From NCBI GenBank assembly GCA_964583765.1, contig CAZOWW010000184.1, positions 1 through 8,370 on the forward strand: DNA of 8,370 bases, read 5' to 3'. A program made the translations under genes and the position numbers. Below the pieces are notes generated by a model. It made no database searches and had not been told where the DNA came from. It saw only the letters and a program-made list of their open reading frames with translations. Source of the DNA: CAZOWW01 sp964583765 (GTDB lineage Bacteria > Actinomycetota > Actinomycetes > Actinomycetales > Kineosporiaceae). Positions 1-8,100 of this stretch are shown here, piece after piece (the stretch's first letter is position 1; each line of letters opens with the position of its first letter).

Positions 1-994
1 GGCGGTCCTGGCCGTAGGTGGCCAGCAGGGCCTGGGCCTCGATCGGATCGCCCAGGCGGGTTCCCGTGCCGTGGGCCTCGACCAGGTCGACGTCGGTGGG
101 AGTGAGTCGCGCGCTGGCGAGGGCCGCACGGATCACCCGCTGCTGCGCCGGTCCGCTCGGAGCGGTCAGGCCGTTGCTCGCGCCGTCCTGGTTGATCGCG
201 CTGCCCCGGATCACCGCGAGCACCTCGTGCCCGTGCCGCTCGGCGTCCGAGAGCCGCTCCACGAGCAGTAGCCCCACGCCCTCGCTCCAGCCCGTCCCGT
301 CGGCGTCGGCCGAGAACGCCTTGCACCGCCCGTCCGGGGACAGCCCGCGCTGCCGGCTGAACTCGATGAAACCGCCCGGGGTGGGCATCACGGCGACACC
401 GCCGACGAGCGCCATGGTGCAGTCGCCCTGGCGGAGCGACTGCTGAGCGAGGTGCAGGGCGACCAGGGACGACGAGCACGCGGTCTCCACCGAGACGGCG
501 GGACCCTCCAGGCCGAGGGTGTAGGCGATCCGGCCGGACGCCACGCTGGTCATGGACCCGGTCAGCAGATGACCTTCGAGCGGGTCGGGAGTGCCGTCGA
601 CCCGCGCGCGGTAGTCGTTGTGCCCGATGCCGGTGAACACGCCGGTCTGGCTGCCCCGGACGGAGGTCGGGTCGATCCCGGCCCGCTCGAGCACCTCCCA
701 CGCGACCTCGAGCAACAACCGCTGCTGGGGGTCGGTGGCCGTCGCTTCGCGCGGGGACATTCCGAAGAAGGACGCGTCGAACTGGTCGGCGTCGTAGAGG
801 AACCCGCCCTCGGCGGAGTAGGTCTTCCCCGACGCGGCGGGGTCCGGGTCGTACAGCTCGGCGACGTCCCACCCCCGATTGGTGGGGAACGGGCCGATGG
901 CGTCCCCGCCTTCGTGGACCAGGCGCCACAAGTCCTCCGGCGAGCGGACCCCGCCGGGGAAGCGGCAGGCCATGCCCACGATCGCGAGCGGTTC
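1..994 (-). other. Second ketosynthase (KS) domain of PKS-B, cut by the window edge
   Basis: KS starting at EPLAIVGM (residue 1346). The active Cys1518 is in ETACSSSLVAL (codon 478-476), with Glu in place of the more common Asp. His1653 is in EAHGTGT (codon 73-71). The window ends at LLATYGQD, before the last catalytic His (the GH motif), so about a fifth of the domain is outside. It belongs to the next module of the same protein. Confidence 0.95.
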
Positions 995-3900
995 GTCGGT
1001 CGTCGGGGCGATCGACGGTGCGAGGTCCGCCTCGTGCAGGCCCAGCACCTCCAGGCGCAGGGCGGCGGCGAGCTGGGTGGGCGTGGGGTGGTCGAAGACC
1101 AGCGTCGCGGGCAGCGGGGCGCCGACGATCCGGGACAGCCGATTCCGGATCTCGACCGCCATGATCGAGTCGATTCCCAGGGCCTTGAACGCGAGGTCCG
1201 ACGCGATGCTCTCGGAGGTCGCGTGCCCGAGCACGGTGGCCACGTTGGCGCGGACCGTCTCCAGCAGCTGGGCGAGTTGCTCGTCCTCGGTGAGGCCGGC
1301 CAGCCGCTGGGCGAACGCGGCGCCACCGGTCGTCGGCGCGACGCCGGCCGTCGGCCGTACGGGGCCGTGGGCGGGCAGGGCCGCGTCCGCCTGCCCGAGC
1401 AGCTCCCCGAGCCTGCTCAGCCGCTCCGCCGAGACCGGGCGGGCGACCATGTTCCTCACCGACACCACGGGCACGCCCGTCGGATCGGTGGCCAGGAGCT
1501 GGGCGCCGTCCGCGGTGGGGGTGAGACGGACCCGCAGGGTGCGGGCGCCCGAGGCGTGCAGCGTGATGCCGGTCCAGGAGAACGGCATCCGGATCCGGGT
1601 CTCGTCCCCCTGCAGGGCCAGGGGGTGCGCGGCGGCGTCGAGCAGTGCCGGGTGCAGGCCGTACCCCGCAGGATCGATGTCGTCCGGCAGAGTCACCTCC
1701 GCGAAGAGATCGTCGTCGCGCCGCCAGCTCGCCGTCACCCCGCGGAAGGCGGACCCGTAGGAGATGCCTGTGGCGTCGAGCCGCCGGTAGATCTCGGTGA
1801 CCGGGACCGGGGCGGCACCCCGGGGCGGCCACTCGGCCAACGCCGCGAATCCGGCGATCTCCGCGGATCCGGACGGTGTTTCGCCCGGGTCCCGGTGCTC
1901 GCCGCCGACCTCGCGGGTGGTGGGTGCGCCGAGCACGCCCGTGGCGTTTCGGGTCCAGGCCGCGGAGGCGGACTCGGGGCGCGAGTGCATGGTCATCGGG
2001 CGCCGGCCGGCGTCGTCCGGGGCGCCCACGGCGAGCTGGATCTGCATGCCGCCGGCACCGAGGGCCAGGGGCGTCTCCAGGGTCAGTTCCTCGATCCGGG
2101 AGCACCCCACCCGGTCGGCGGCGTGCACCGCGAGGTCGACCACGGCCGTGGCGGGAAGCAACACCGTTCCGGACACGCGGTGATCGCTCAGCCACGGCTG
2201 GGCCGAGACCGACAATCGCCCGGTCAACAGGAGCGCGTCGCTCTCGGCGACGGTCGTCTCGGCGCCGAGCAAGGGATGCCCGGCATTCACCAGACCGAGC
2301 GAGGACGGGTCGCCGCCGCTCATCGGCACCTGGTCGAGCCAGTAGCGCTCCCGTTGGAAGGCGTACGTGGGCAGGCTCACCGGCGTCCGGCCGGGCGGCA
2401 ACCGCCAGTCGACACCCATCCCTCGGGTGTGCGCCTCCGCGAGCGCCAGCGGGAACCGGTCCTCCTGGTCGCGGCGCAGGGTGCCCAGGACGGCCGCGGG
2501 ACGCCCGTCGAGCGACTGCTGGAGCGCCACCGTGAGTACGGGATGCGGGCTGACCTCGACGAAGAAGCGGTGCCCTGCCTGGTAGAGCTGCTCGACCGTC
2601 TCGTGCAGCCGGACCTGGCTGCGCAGGTTGGTGTACCAGTACTCGGCGTCGAGCCGAGTGGTCTCGATCGGTCCCGCCGTGACCGTCGAGTAGAAGGTCG
2701 TGTCCCCCGCGACTGCCCGGACGTCCGCGCAGGACCGGAGGATCCGGTCGCGTACGGGTTCCACCCGCTCGCAGTGCGAGGCGTAGTCGACGGGGATCTT
2801 CCGCGCCCGGATCTCCGCGGTCTCGCAGCGGGCGACCAGATCGTCCACGGCCTCCGGGGTTCCGGAGACGACGATCGACGAGGGGCCGTTGACCGCCGCG
2901 ATGTGCAGGCCGGGGCGCAGGAGCGGGTTCAGTTGTTCGAGGGGGAGCGGCACCGATGCCATGGCCCCGGTGCCGGCGAGCTCGGTGATGGCCTGGGCCC
3001 GGAGGAGGACCACGGTGGCGGCGTCCTCCAGGCTGAGGGCGCCGGCGGTCCAGGCGGCGGCGATCTCGCCCTGGGAATGCCCGGCCACCGCGTCGGGGAT
3101 CACTCCGTGGTACCGCCAGAGCGCGGCGAGCCCGGTCATGACGGCGAACAGCACGGGCTGGACGACGTCGGTCCGCTCAAGGAGCGCCGGGTCCGGGTGG
3201 GTCAGGAGGTCGGTGAGGTCCCAGTCCACGTGGCGGGCGAAGGCCGCGGTGCAGGCGGCGATGTGCTCGGCGAAGACGGGTTCGGTCGCGAGCAACGAGC
3301 GGCCCATCGCGGGCCACTGCGATCCCTGTCCGGGGAAGAGGAAGACCGTCCGGCCCGACAGGACCGAGCCCGTCGCGAGGGCGGGATGCGGCTGGTCCTG
3401 TGCGAGCGCGGCGAGCGCATCGGCGCCGAAGGCGACCGCCCGGTGCTCGAAGGGGGTTCTGCGGCGGAGTGCGTGCGCCACCTCGACGGCGTCGAGGTCA
3501 CCGGCGTCCGTGAGGTGGGTGTGCAGCCGGTGGGCCTGGTCGCGGACGCCCTTCTCGGTCCTGGAGGAGAGGATCCAGGCCACCGGGCGCCCGTCGGCCG
3601 TGGGGGCGGCGGCCGGGCCGTTCGGCATGGCCGCCTCGGTGGGCTCCGGGGCCGGGGGCTCCTCCAGGATCACGTGGGCGTTGGTCCCGCTGATCCCGAA
3701 GGAGGAGACGCCCGCGCGGCGGGGGCGATCGGCCCGGGGCCAGGGCTTCGGCTCGGTGAGCAGCGAGACGGCGCCGGTTTCCCAGTCGACCTGCGGCGAC
3801 GGTGCGTCGACGTGCAGCGTGCGGGGGAGCAGGCCGTGCCGCATCGCCATGATCATCTTGATCACGCCGCCGACACCGGCGGCGGCCTGGGTGTGGCCGA

Positions 3901-5029
3901 CGTTCGACTTCAGCGAGCCCAGCCACAGCGGGCGCTCGACCGGGCGTTCCTGTCCGTAGGTGGCGAGCAGGGCCTGCGCCTCGATCGGGTCACCGAGGGT
4001 GGTGCCGGTGCCGTGCGCCTCCACGGCGTCGACCTCGGCGGCGCCCAGCCTGGCATCGGCGAGAGCGGCGCGGATCACCCTCTGCTGGGACGGACCGTTC
4101 GGCGCCGTGAGCTGGCTGCTGGTGCCGTCCTGGTTGATCGCCGATCCGCGCAGGAGGGCGAGGATCGGGTGGCCCTCGCGCCGGGCGCGGGAGAGCCGCT
4201 CCAGGAGCAGCATGCCCGCGCCCTCACCCCAACCGGTGCCGTCGGCGCCGGCGGCGAAGGCCTTGCACCGGCCGTCGGGGGACAACCCGCGCTGGCGGCT
4301 GAACTCCACGAACAGGGCCGGCGTGGCGATGACGGTGACGCCGCCGGCCAGGGCCAGCTCGCACTCCTCCTGACGCAGCGACTGCGCCGCGAGGTGGAGC
4401 GCCACCAGGGACGAGGAACAAGCGGTGTCCACGGTGACCGCCGGACCCTCGAAGCCGAAGGTGTAGGAGAGCCGGCCGGAGGCGACACTTCCGGCGCTCC
4501 CGGTGCCGACATGTCCCTCGAAGCCGTCCGGAACCGGGTTCAGCCGCGAGCCGTAGTCGCCGTACATCACCCCGGCGAAGACCGCCGTCCTGCTGCCCCG
4601 CAGGGTTCGAGGGTCGATCCCCGCGCGCTCCATCGCCTCCCAGGCACCCTCCAGGAGCAGGCGCTGCTGGGGGTCGATCGTCAGGGCCTCCCGGGGGGAG
4701 ATACCGAAGAACGCCGGATCGAACTCCGCCGCGTCGTAGAGGAAGCCGCCGTGGCGCACGTAGGAGGTTCCGGTGTGCTCCGGGTCGGGGTGGTAGATGT
4801 CGGGAGCCCAGCCCCGGTCCTCGGGGAAGCCGGCGATCGCGTCCTCGCCCGCCGCGACGAGGTCCCACAACTCCTCGGGCGAGGTGACCCCACCCGGGTA
4901 ACGGCAGGACATACCGACGATCGCGATGGGCTCCTCGTCCCTCGCCTCGACCTCGAGCAGCCGCTGCCGCGTCCGGTGCAGATCGGCGGTCACGCGCTTG
5001 AGGTAGTCGCGGAGCTTGTCTTCGTTCAT
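1..5029 (-). CDS. Modular type I polyketide synthase PKS-B, 5' part (N-docking-KS-AT-DH-ACP-KS...)
   Basis: This is the 5' part of the next PKS gene, with 1676 codons visible and no stop before the left edge. ATG at 5029-5027 is chosen because the protein then begins MNEDKLRDYLKRV, the usual start of an actinobacterial N-terminal docking helix; an adjacent in-frame GTG (5032-5030) would add one residue. Order: docking helix (1-31), KS (33-457; Cys204, His339, His379), AT (about 562-850; GHSQGE with Ser652, YASH 749-752), linker LPTYAFQRERYWLD (886-899), DH (about 916-1204; His950, Asp1131), ACP (1249-1325; Ser1288) and a second KS (from 1346; Cys1518, His1653) cut at the edge. Every motif falls in one frame, so I see no frameshift. 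The first module extends the chain with methylmalonyl-CoA. It has a DH but no KR: DH runs straight into the pre-ACP linker. The second KS shows the protein carries at least two modules. It should receive its substrate from PKS-A. Confidence 0.97.
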   Translation of the reverse strand, partial: MNEDKLRDYLKRVTADLHRTRQRLLEVEARDEEPIAIVGMSCRYPGGVTSPEELWDLVAAGEDAIAGFPEDRGWAPDIYHPDPEHTGTSYVRHGGFLYDAAEFDPAFFGISPREALTIDPQQRLLLEGAWEAMERAGIDPRTLRGSRTAVFAGVMYGDYGSRLNPVPDGFEGHVGTGSAGSVASGRLSYTFGFEGPAVTVDTACSSSLVALHLAAQSLRQEECELALAGGVTVIATPALFVEFSRQRGLSPDGRCKAFAAGADGTGWGEGAGMLLLERLSRARREGHPILALLRGSAINQDGTSSQLTAPNGPSQQRVIRAALADARLGAAEVDAVEAHGTGTTLGDPIEAQALLATYGQERPVERPLWLGSLKSNVGHTQAAAGVGGVIKMIMAMRHGLLPRTLHVDAPSPQVDWETGAVSLLTEPKPWPRADRPRRAGVSSFGISGTNAHVILEEPPAPEPTEAAMPNGPAAAPTADGRPVAWILSSRTEKGVRDQAHRLHTHLTDAGDLDAVEVAHALRRRTPFEHRAVAFGADALAALAQDQPHPALATGSVLSGRTVFLFPGQGSQWPAMGRSLLATEPVFAEHIAACTAAFARHVDWDLTDLLTHPDPALLERTDVVQPVLFAVMTGLAALWRYHGVIPDAVAGHSQGEIAAAWTAGALSLEDAATVVLLRAQAITELAGTGAMASVPLPLEQLNPLLRPGLHIAAVNGPSSIVVSGTPEAVDDLVARCETAEIRARKIPVDYASHCERVEPVRDRILRSCADVRAVAGDTTFYSTVTAGPIETTRLDAEYWYTNLRSQVRLHETVEQLYQAGHRFFVEVSPHPVLTVALQQSLDGRPAAVLGTLRRDQEDRFPLALAEAHTRGMGVDWRLPPGRTPVSLPTYAFQRERYWLDQVPMSGGDPSSLGLVNAGHPLLGAETTVAESDALLLTGRLSVSAQPWLSDHRVSGTVLLPATAVVDLAVHAADRVGCSRIEELTLETPLALGAGGMQIQLAVGAPDDAGRRPMTMHSRPESASAAWTRNATGVLGAPTTREVGGEHRDPGETPSGSAEIAGFAALAEWPPRGAAPVPVTEIYRRLDATGISYGSAFRGVTASWRRDDDLFAEVTLPDDIDPAGYGLHPALLDAAAHPLALQGDETRIRMPFSWTGITLHASGARTLRVRLTPTADGAQLLATDPTGVPVVSVRNMVARPVSAERLSRLGELLGQADAALPAHGPVRPTAGVAPTTGGAAFAQRLAGLTEDEQLAQLLETVRANVATVLGHATSESIASDLAFKALGIDSIMAVEIRNRLSRIVGAPLPATLVFDHPTPTQLAAALRLEVLGLHEADLAPSIAPTTDEPLAIVGMACRFPGGVRSPEDLWRLVHEGGDAIGPFPTNRGWDVAELYDPDPAASGKTYSAEGGFLYDADQFDASFFGMSPREATATDPQQRLLLEVAWEVLERAGIDPTSVRGSQTGVFTGIGHNDYRARVDGTPDPLEGHLLTGSMTSVASGRIAYTLGLEGPAVSVETACSSSLVALHLAQQSLRQGDCTMALVGGVAVMPTPGGFIEFSRQRGLSPDGRCKAFSADADGTGWSEGVGLLLVERLSDAERHGHEVLAVIRGSAINQDGASNGLTAPSGPAQQRVIRAALASARLTPTDVDLVEAHGTGTRLGDPIEAQALLATYGQDR
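1055..1285 (-). other. Acyl carrier protein (ACP) domain of PKS-B, first module
   Basis: ACP, residues 1249-1325, with phosphopantetheine Ser1288 in LGIDSIMAVE (codon 1168-1166) and the TLVFDHPT signature. A linker of about 20 residues leads to the second KS within the same polypeptide. Confidence 0.94.
1418..2284 (-). other. Dehydratase (DH) domain of PKS-B in a module lacking a KR
   Basis: DH, residues about 916-1204, opening with HPLLGA. HxxxGxxxxP (HRVSGTVLLP) gives His950 (codon 2182-2180); LLDAAAHP gives Asp1131 (codon 1639-1637); YGSAF and MPFSW motifs are also present. The catalytic dyad is intact, but the usual LLPGTA reads LLPATA. No KR follows: after the DH end (RPVSAERL) there is only a short Ala/Pro/Gly-rich linker before the ACP. 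The natural substrate of this DH is thus unclear. It may be idle, or may act on a group reduced by another domain. Confidence 0.92.
2480..3346 (-). other. Acyltransferase (AT) domain of PKS-B, methylmalonyl-type
   Basis: AT domain, residues about 562-850, starting VFLFPGQGSQW. The active Ser652 lies in GHSQGE (codon 3076-3074). Three specificity signals agree on methylmalonyl-CoA: TDVVQ upstream of the active site, Gln after the active Ser, and YASH at 749-752 rather than HAFH. An alpha-methyl branch is therefore expected from this extension. Confidence 0.93.
3659..4933 (-). other. First ketosynthase (KS) domain of PKS-B
   Basis: The KS carries out decarboxylative Claisen condensation. The full triad is present: Cys204 in DTACSSSLVAL (codon 4420-4418), His339 in EAHGTGT and His379 in the GHTQAAAG motif. 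Active Cys means this is an extending KS, not a loading KSQ. It ends at GTNAHVILEE (residues 448-457). The usual ASNG before LTAPNG is replaced by TSSQ, a mild difference from the second KS. Confidence 0.96.
4937..5029 (-). other. N-terminal docking domain of PKS-B
   Basis: Residues 1-31 begin MNEDKLRDYLKRVTADLHRT and continue as a charged, heptad-like helix up to the KS (DEEPIAIVGM). This is the typical class 1 N-docking coiled coil that pairs with a C-terminal four-helix docking domain, here presumably that of PKS-A. Confidence 0.92.
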
Positions 5030-5042
5030 CACGGCGGCACTG

Positions 5043-5051
5043 CTTTCTTCC
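5043..5051 (-). promoter_or_regulatory. Candidate ribosome-binding site of PKS-B
   Basis: The minus strand reads GGAAGAAAG here, the only purine-rich stretch close to the start. It ends 13 bases before the ATG at 5029 and 10 before the adjacent GTG at 5032. The spacing to ATG is long, which slightly favours the GTG or a weak site. The rest of the 82-base gap shows no recognisable promoter. Confidence 0.5.
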
Positions 5052-5061
5052 GAGGGCGGGC

Positions 5062-5094
5062 GTCCGGGGCACGGGCGACGTGCCTCTCGCGGAC
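5062..5094 (-). repeat. Inverted repeat (possible RNA hairpin) between PKS-A and PKS-B
   Basis: On the minus strand GGCACG and CGTGCC (5084-5079 and 5073-5068) are perfect 6-base complements around a 5-base loop. An outer pair GTCCG/CGGAC (5094-5090 and 5066-5062) can extend the stem across an uneven internal loop (5 bases against 1). It starts 17 bases after the PKS-A stop. No T-run follows, so a classic Rho-independent terminator is unlikely; a role in mRNA stability or partial attenuation is conceivable. Hairpins arise by chance easily in such GC-rich DNA. Confidence 0.4.
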
Positions 5095-5111
5095 GGGGTA
5101 CGGGGGAGCGG

Positions 5112-8100
5112 TCAGGCGTCCCCGAACTCCTTGTCGATGAAGTCGAAGATCTCGTCGTCGGAGGCGGAATCGAGGAGCTGGGCGGTGGCGTCGGGTCCTG
5201 TCCCGGCACCGACCTTGACCAGCAGTTCCTGCAGGCGGGTGGTGAGCCGCGCCCAGTCCTCACCGCTCGGCGGCAGGGCGAACAGCAGTTCCTCCAGCCG
5301 GTCCACCTCGCCGAAACCGTCGGGTGCCGCCGGTTGGACGAGCGTGCCCAGGTGGTCCGCCAGGGCTGCGATCGTGGGGTGGTCGAAGACCAAGGTCGTC
5401 GACAACCGGTGCCCCACGGCGGCGCCCAGCCGGTTGCGCAGCTCGAGGGCCGTCAGCGAGTCCAGACCCAGGTCGAGCAGGCCACGGCCGGGGTCGAGCA
5501 GGACCGGATCGGGGTGTCCGAGCACCTCGGCGACCTGCCGGGCGACCATCTCGATCAGGATCCCGGTCCGCTCCGCTGCCGGTGCCGCGGCGAGCCGCCC
5601 GAGGAAGGCCGTCGAGGCATCCGTGCCGGCGGCCTGCTCCGCGGTGCGGGAGCGGGCACGGCCCGCGGCCGGCGCCAGGTCCCGGAGCAGGGGCGCGGGG
5701 TCGCGCAGCGCCGGGACGTCGAACCGAGCGGGCACCACCACGGCCCGATCTCCCCGGATCCCCGCGTCGAACAGCCGCAGTCCCAGCTCGGGCGGCATCG
5801 CGACGATGCCCGAACGTGCCATCCGGGCCTGGTCGGCCTGGCCCAGCCGGCCGGTCATGCCGTCGCCCGATCCCCACAGACCCCAGGCGAGGGAGACCGC
5901 CGGCAGGCCGAGACCGCGCCGATGTTCCGCGAGGGCGTCGAGGAAGGCATTGGCCGCGGCGTAGTTGCCCTGACCGGCCCCGCCGAGGGTGCCGGAGACC
6001 GAGGAGAAGAGGGCGAACAGCCGCACGTCGCCGGCCGCCTCGTGCAGGTGCCAGGCCGCGTCCGCCTTCGCCCGCAGCACCACGTCCAGCCGCTGGGGGG
6101 TGAGGGCGGGGATCGTCGCGTCGTCGAGGACGCCGGCGGCGTGCACCACCCCCGTGACCGGATGCTCGGCGAGGAGCGCGGCCACCGCGGCACGGTCAGC
6201 GAGGTCGCAGGCGGCGAGAGTGACCTCCGCGCCCAGGGCGGCGAGATCCGCCTGCAGTTCCTCGGCCCCGGGGGCGTCCGGTCCGCGGCGGCTGACCAGC
6301 AGGAGCCGGCGCACGCCGTGCCCGCTCACCAGGTGGCGGGCGAGCACGCCGCCGAGCGCTCCGGTGGCTCCGGTGACCAGGACCGTCCCGTCCCCGGCGA
6401 GGTCCGGGTCTACCGCCGGTGGGGCAAGGGCCGGCTCGGGGGTCCGCGTCACGCCCGCGGTGAGGCGGGTCAGACGTGGCACGTGCAGGCGCCCTTCCCG
6501 GATCGCCACCTGGGACTCACTGCTCGCCAGCGCGGCGCGGACCAGCGGGTTCCTGCCCAGGGCATCGGGGAGGAGGCCGTCGTCCGGGCCGATGCCCGCC
6601 GCGGTGCCCCGCTGGTCGGTCACCGGGTGGTCGATGTCCAGGTCGAGGAGGGTGAAGCGGTCCGGGTTCTCGGTCTGGGCGCTCCGCAGCAGACCCCAGA
6701 CCGTCGCCTGCGCGAGGTGGCCCGGGCCGCCGGTCGCCGTCGGGGTGCCGGTCGTCGTGGCGTCGGTCGTCGTGGTCTCGCCGGCTTCCGTCCGTGGACC
6801 GGTCGCTCCCCGGGTGAGCACCACGAGCCGGGACTCGGCGGTCCGGTCGTCCGCCAGCCAGGTCTGCACCAGCTCCAGGGCCCAGCCGGTGGCGGCCCGG
6901 ACCTGCTGCGGTACCTCACCGGGGAACGCCGGGCAGACGGCGAGCACGGTGCCGGCGAGCACGGTGCCGCCCACAGTGTCGGCGTCCGCGGCGGGGGTCC
7001 CGGCCGTCGCCGTACCGGTGAGCACGGTGCCGGCGAGCGCGGCGGCGTCGGCCACCACGGTGACCTCGTCCCGGTGGCCGGGCTCCGGCTCCGGCTCCGA
7101 CCCGTTCCCGCTCGTCGTCAGCGGTCGCCACCGCACCTCGTAGAGGTCGTCGAGGCGCTCGGCGTCCTGGGGAACCAGTTGCGCGGGCCGGGTCGCCCGG
7201 ACCGCCAGACCCGCCTCGGCCACCGGATCTCCGGCGGGCGTCGTGACCTGGAGGGACACGGTGTCCGGTGCGGTCGGTGACAGGTGGACGCGCACGGCCC
7301 GGGCCGCGGTCGCGTGCACCTGGACGTCGGTCCAGGCGACCGGGAGCCGTGCCTGGCCCGGTTCGACGTGCCCGCCGAAGGCCATGGGGTGCAGTGCGGC
7401 GTCGAGCAGCGCGGGATGGAGGGCGAATCCGGCGACCTCGACGTCCGCGGGCAGGACGACGTCGGCGTAGACGTCCTCGCCGTGGCGCCAGGCCGCCTCC
7501 AGGCCCTGGAAGGCGGGGCCGTACTCGAGGCCGACCGCGCGCAGTTCGGTGTACAGGGTGTCCAGGTCGACGGGGGTGGCCCCGGCGGGAGGCCACGAGC
7601 CGGGCCGGGCGGCGAGCGGCAGGTCGTTGCCGGACCTGACCGCGGACCCGACCTCGGGCTCGGCCGCCACCCAGCCGGTGGCCAGCACGGTCACGACGCC
7701 GTCCTGGTGGGACTCGACGGTGACCGGGCGCCGGCCGCCGTCGTCGGTCGCCCCGACACTGACCTGCACCGGGACGGATCCCTGACGCGGGACGACCAGC
7801 GGCGCCCGGAGCACGAGCTCGGCCAGCCGCGGGCAGCCCAGGTGGCTGCCCGCGTGCACGGCCAGTTCGGCGAACGCCGTGCCGGGCAGGATCGCGGTGC
7901 CGTGGACGGCGTGGTCGGCGAGCCAGGATCCGGTGCGCAGGGAGAGCCGGCCGGTGAAGACCACGCCACCGTCGCCGGGCAGCAGCACGCAGGCGCCGAG
8001 CAGCGGATGGTCGGCGGGTTCGAGGCCCAGGTCGGCCGGGGTGCCGGTGGTCCGGGGGGCGTCCAGCCAGTACCGCTCCCGGGCGAAGGGGTAGGTGGGC

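Larger units (their letters stand above)
5690..7145 (-). other. Ketoreductase (KR) domain of PKS-A, B-type
   Basis: The KR has a structural half starting at LYEVRW (residue 409) and a catalytic half with the NADPH-binding motif TGATGALGG (666-674). The catalytic set is Lys768, Ser790, Tyr803 and Asn807. The LDD motif at 748-750 together with no Trp eight residues before the Tyr marks a B-type KR, which by family rules makes a D-configured hydroxyl; with the DH this normally gives an E double bond. The structural half carries a Thr/Ala/Gly-rich low-complexity stretch with short DNA repeats (see separate entries). Outer limits are approximate. Confidence 0.92.

Noticed and set aside
4901..4903. 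A possible rare TTA (bldA) codon, from the TAA on the plus strand in this region.
   Set aside because: It spans two codons (CGT TAC) in the PKS-B frame, so it is not a TTA codon. I saw no in-frame TTA elsewhere.
4224..5072. A 282-residue minus-strand frame that starts just upstream of PKS-B.
   Set aside because: It overlaps the PKS-B start in another frame and reads as Arg/Pro/Gly-rich sequence; the PKS-B frame carries the docking and KS motifs.
5030..5111. A promoter or a complete terminator in the gap between the two genes.
   Set aside because: I see no recognisable -10/-35 pair, and the hairpin lacks a T-run; co-transcription is the simpler reading.
452..5140. A 1562-residue open frame on the plus strand, opposite PKS-B.
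   Set aside because: It is rich in Arg, Gly, Pro and His with no recognisable domain, and it lies antisense to a frame with every PKS motif in order. Long antisense open frames are expected in DNA with strong third-position GC bias.
5016..7280. A 754-residue open frame on the plus strand, opposite PKS-A.
   Set aside because: It has low-complexity Gly/Arg/Gln composition, no motif, and lies fully antisense to the DH-KR-ACP coding frame.
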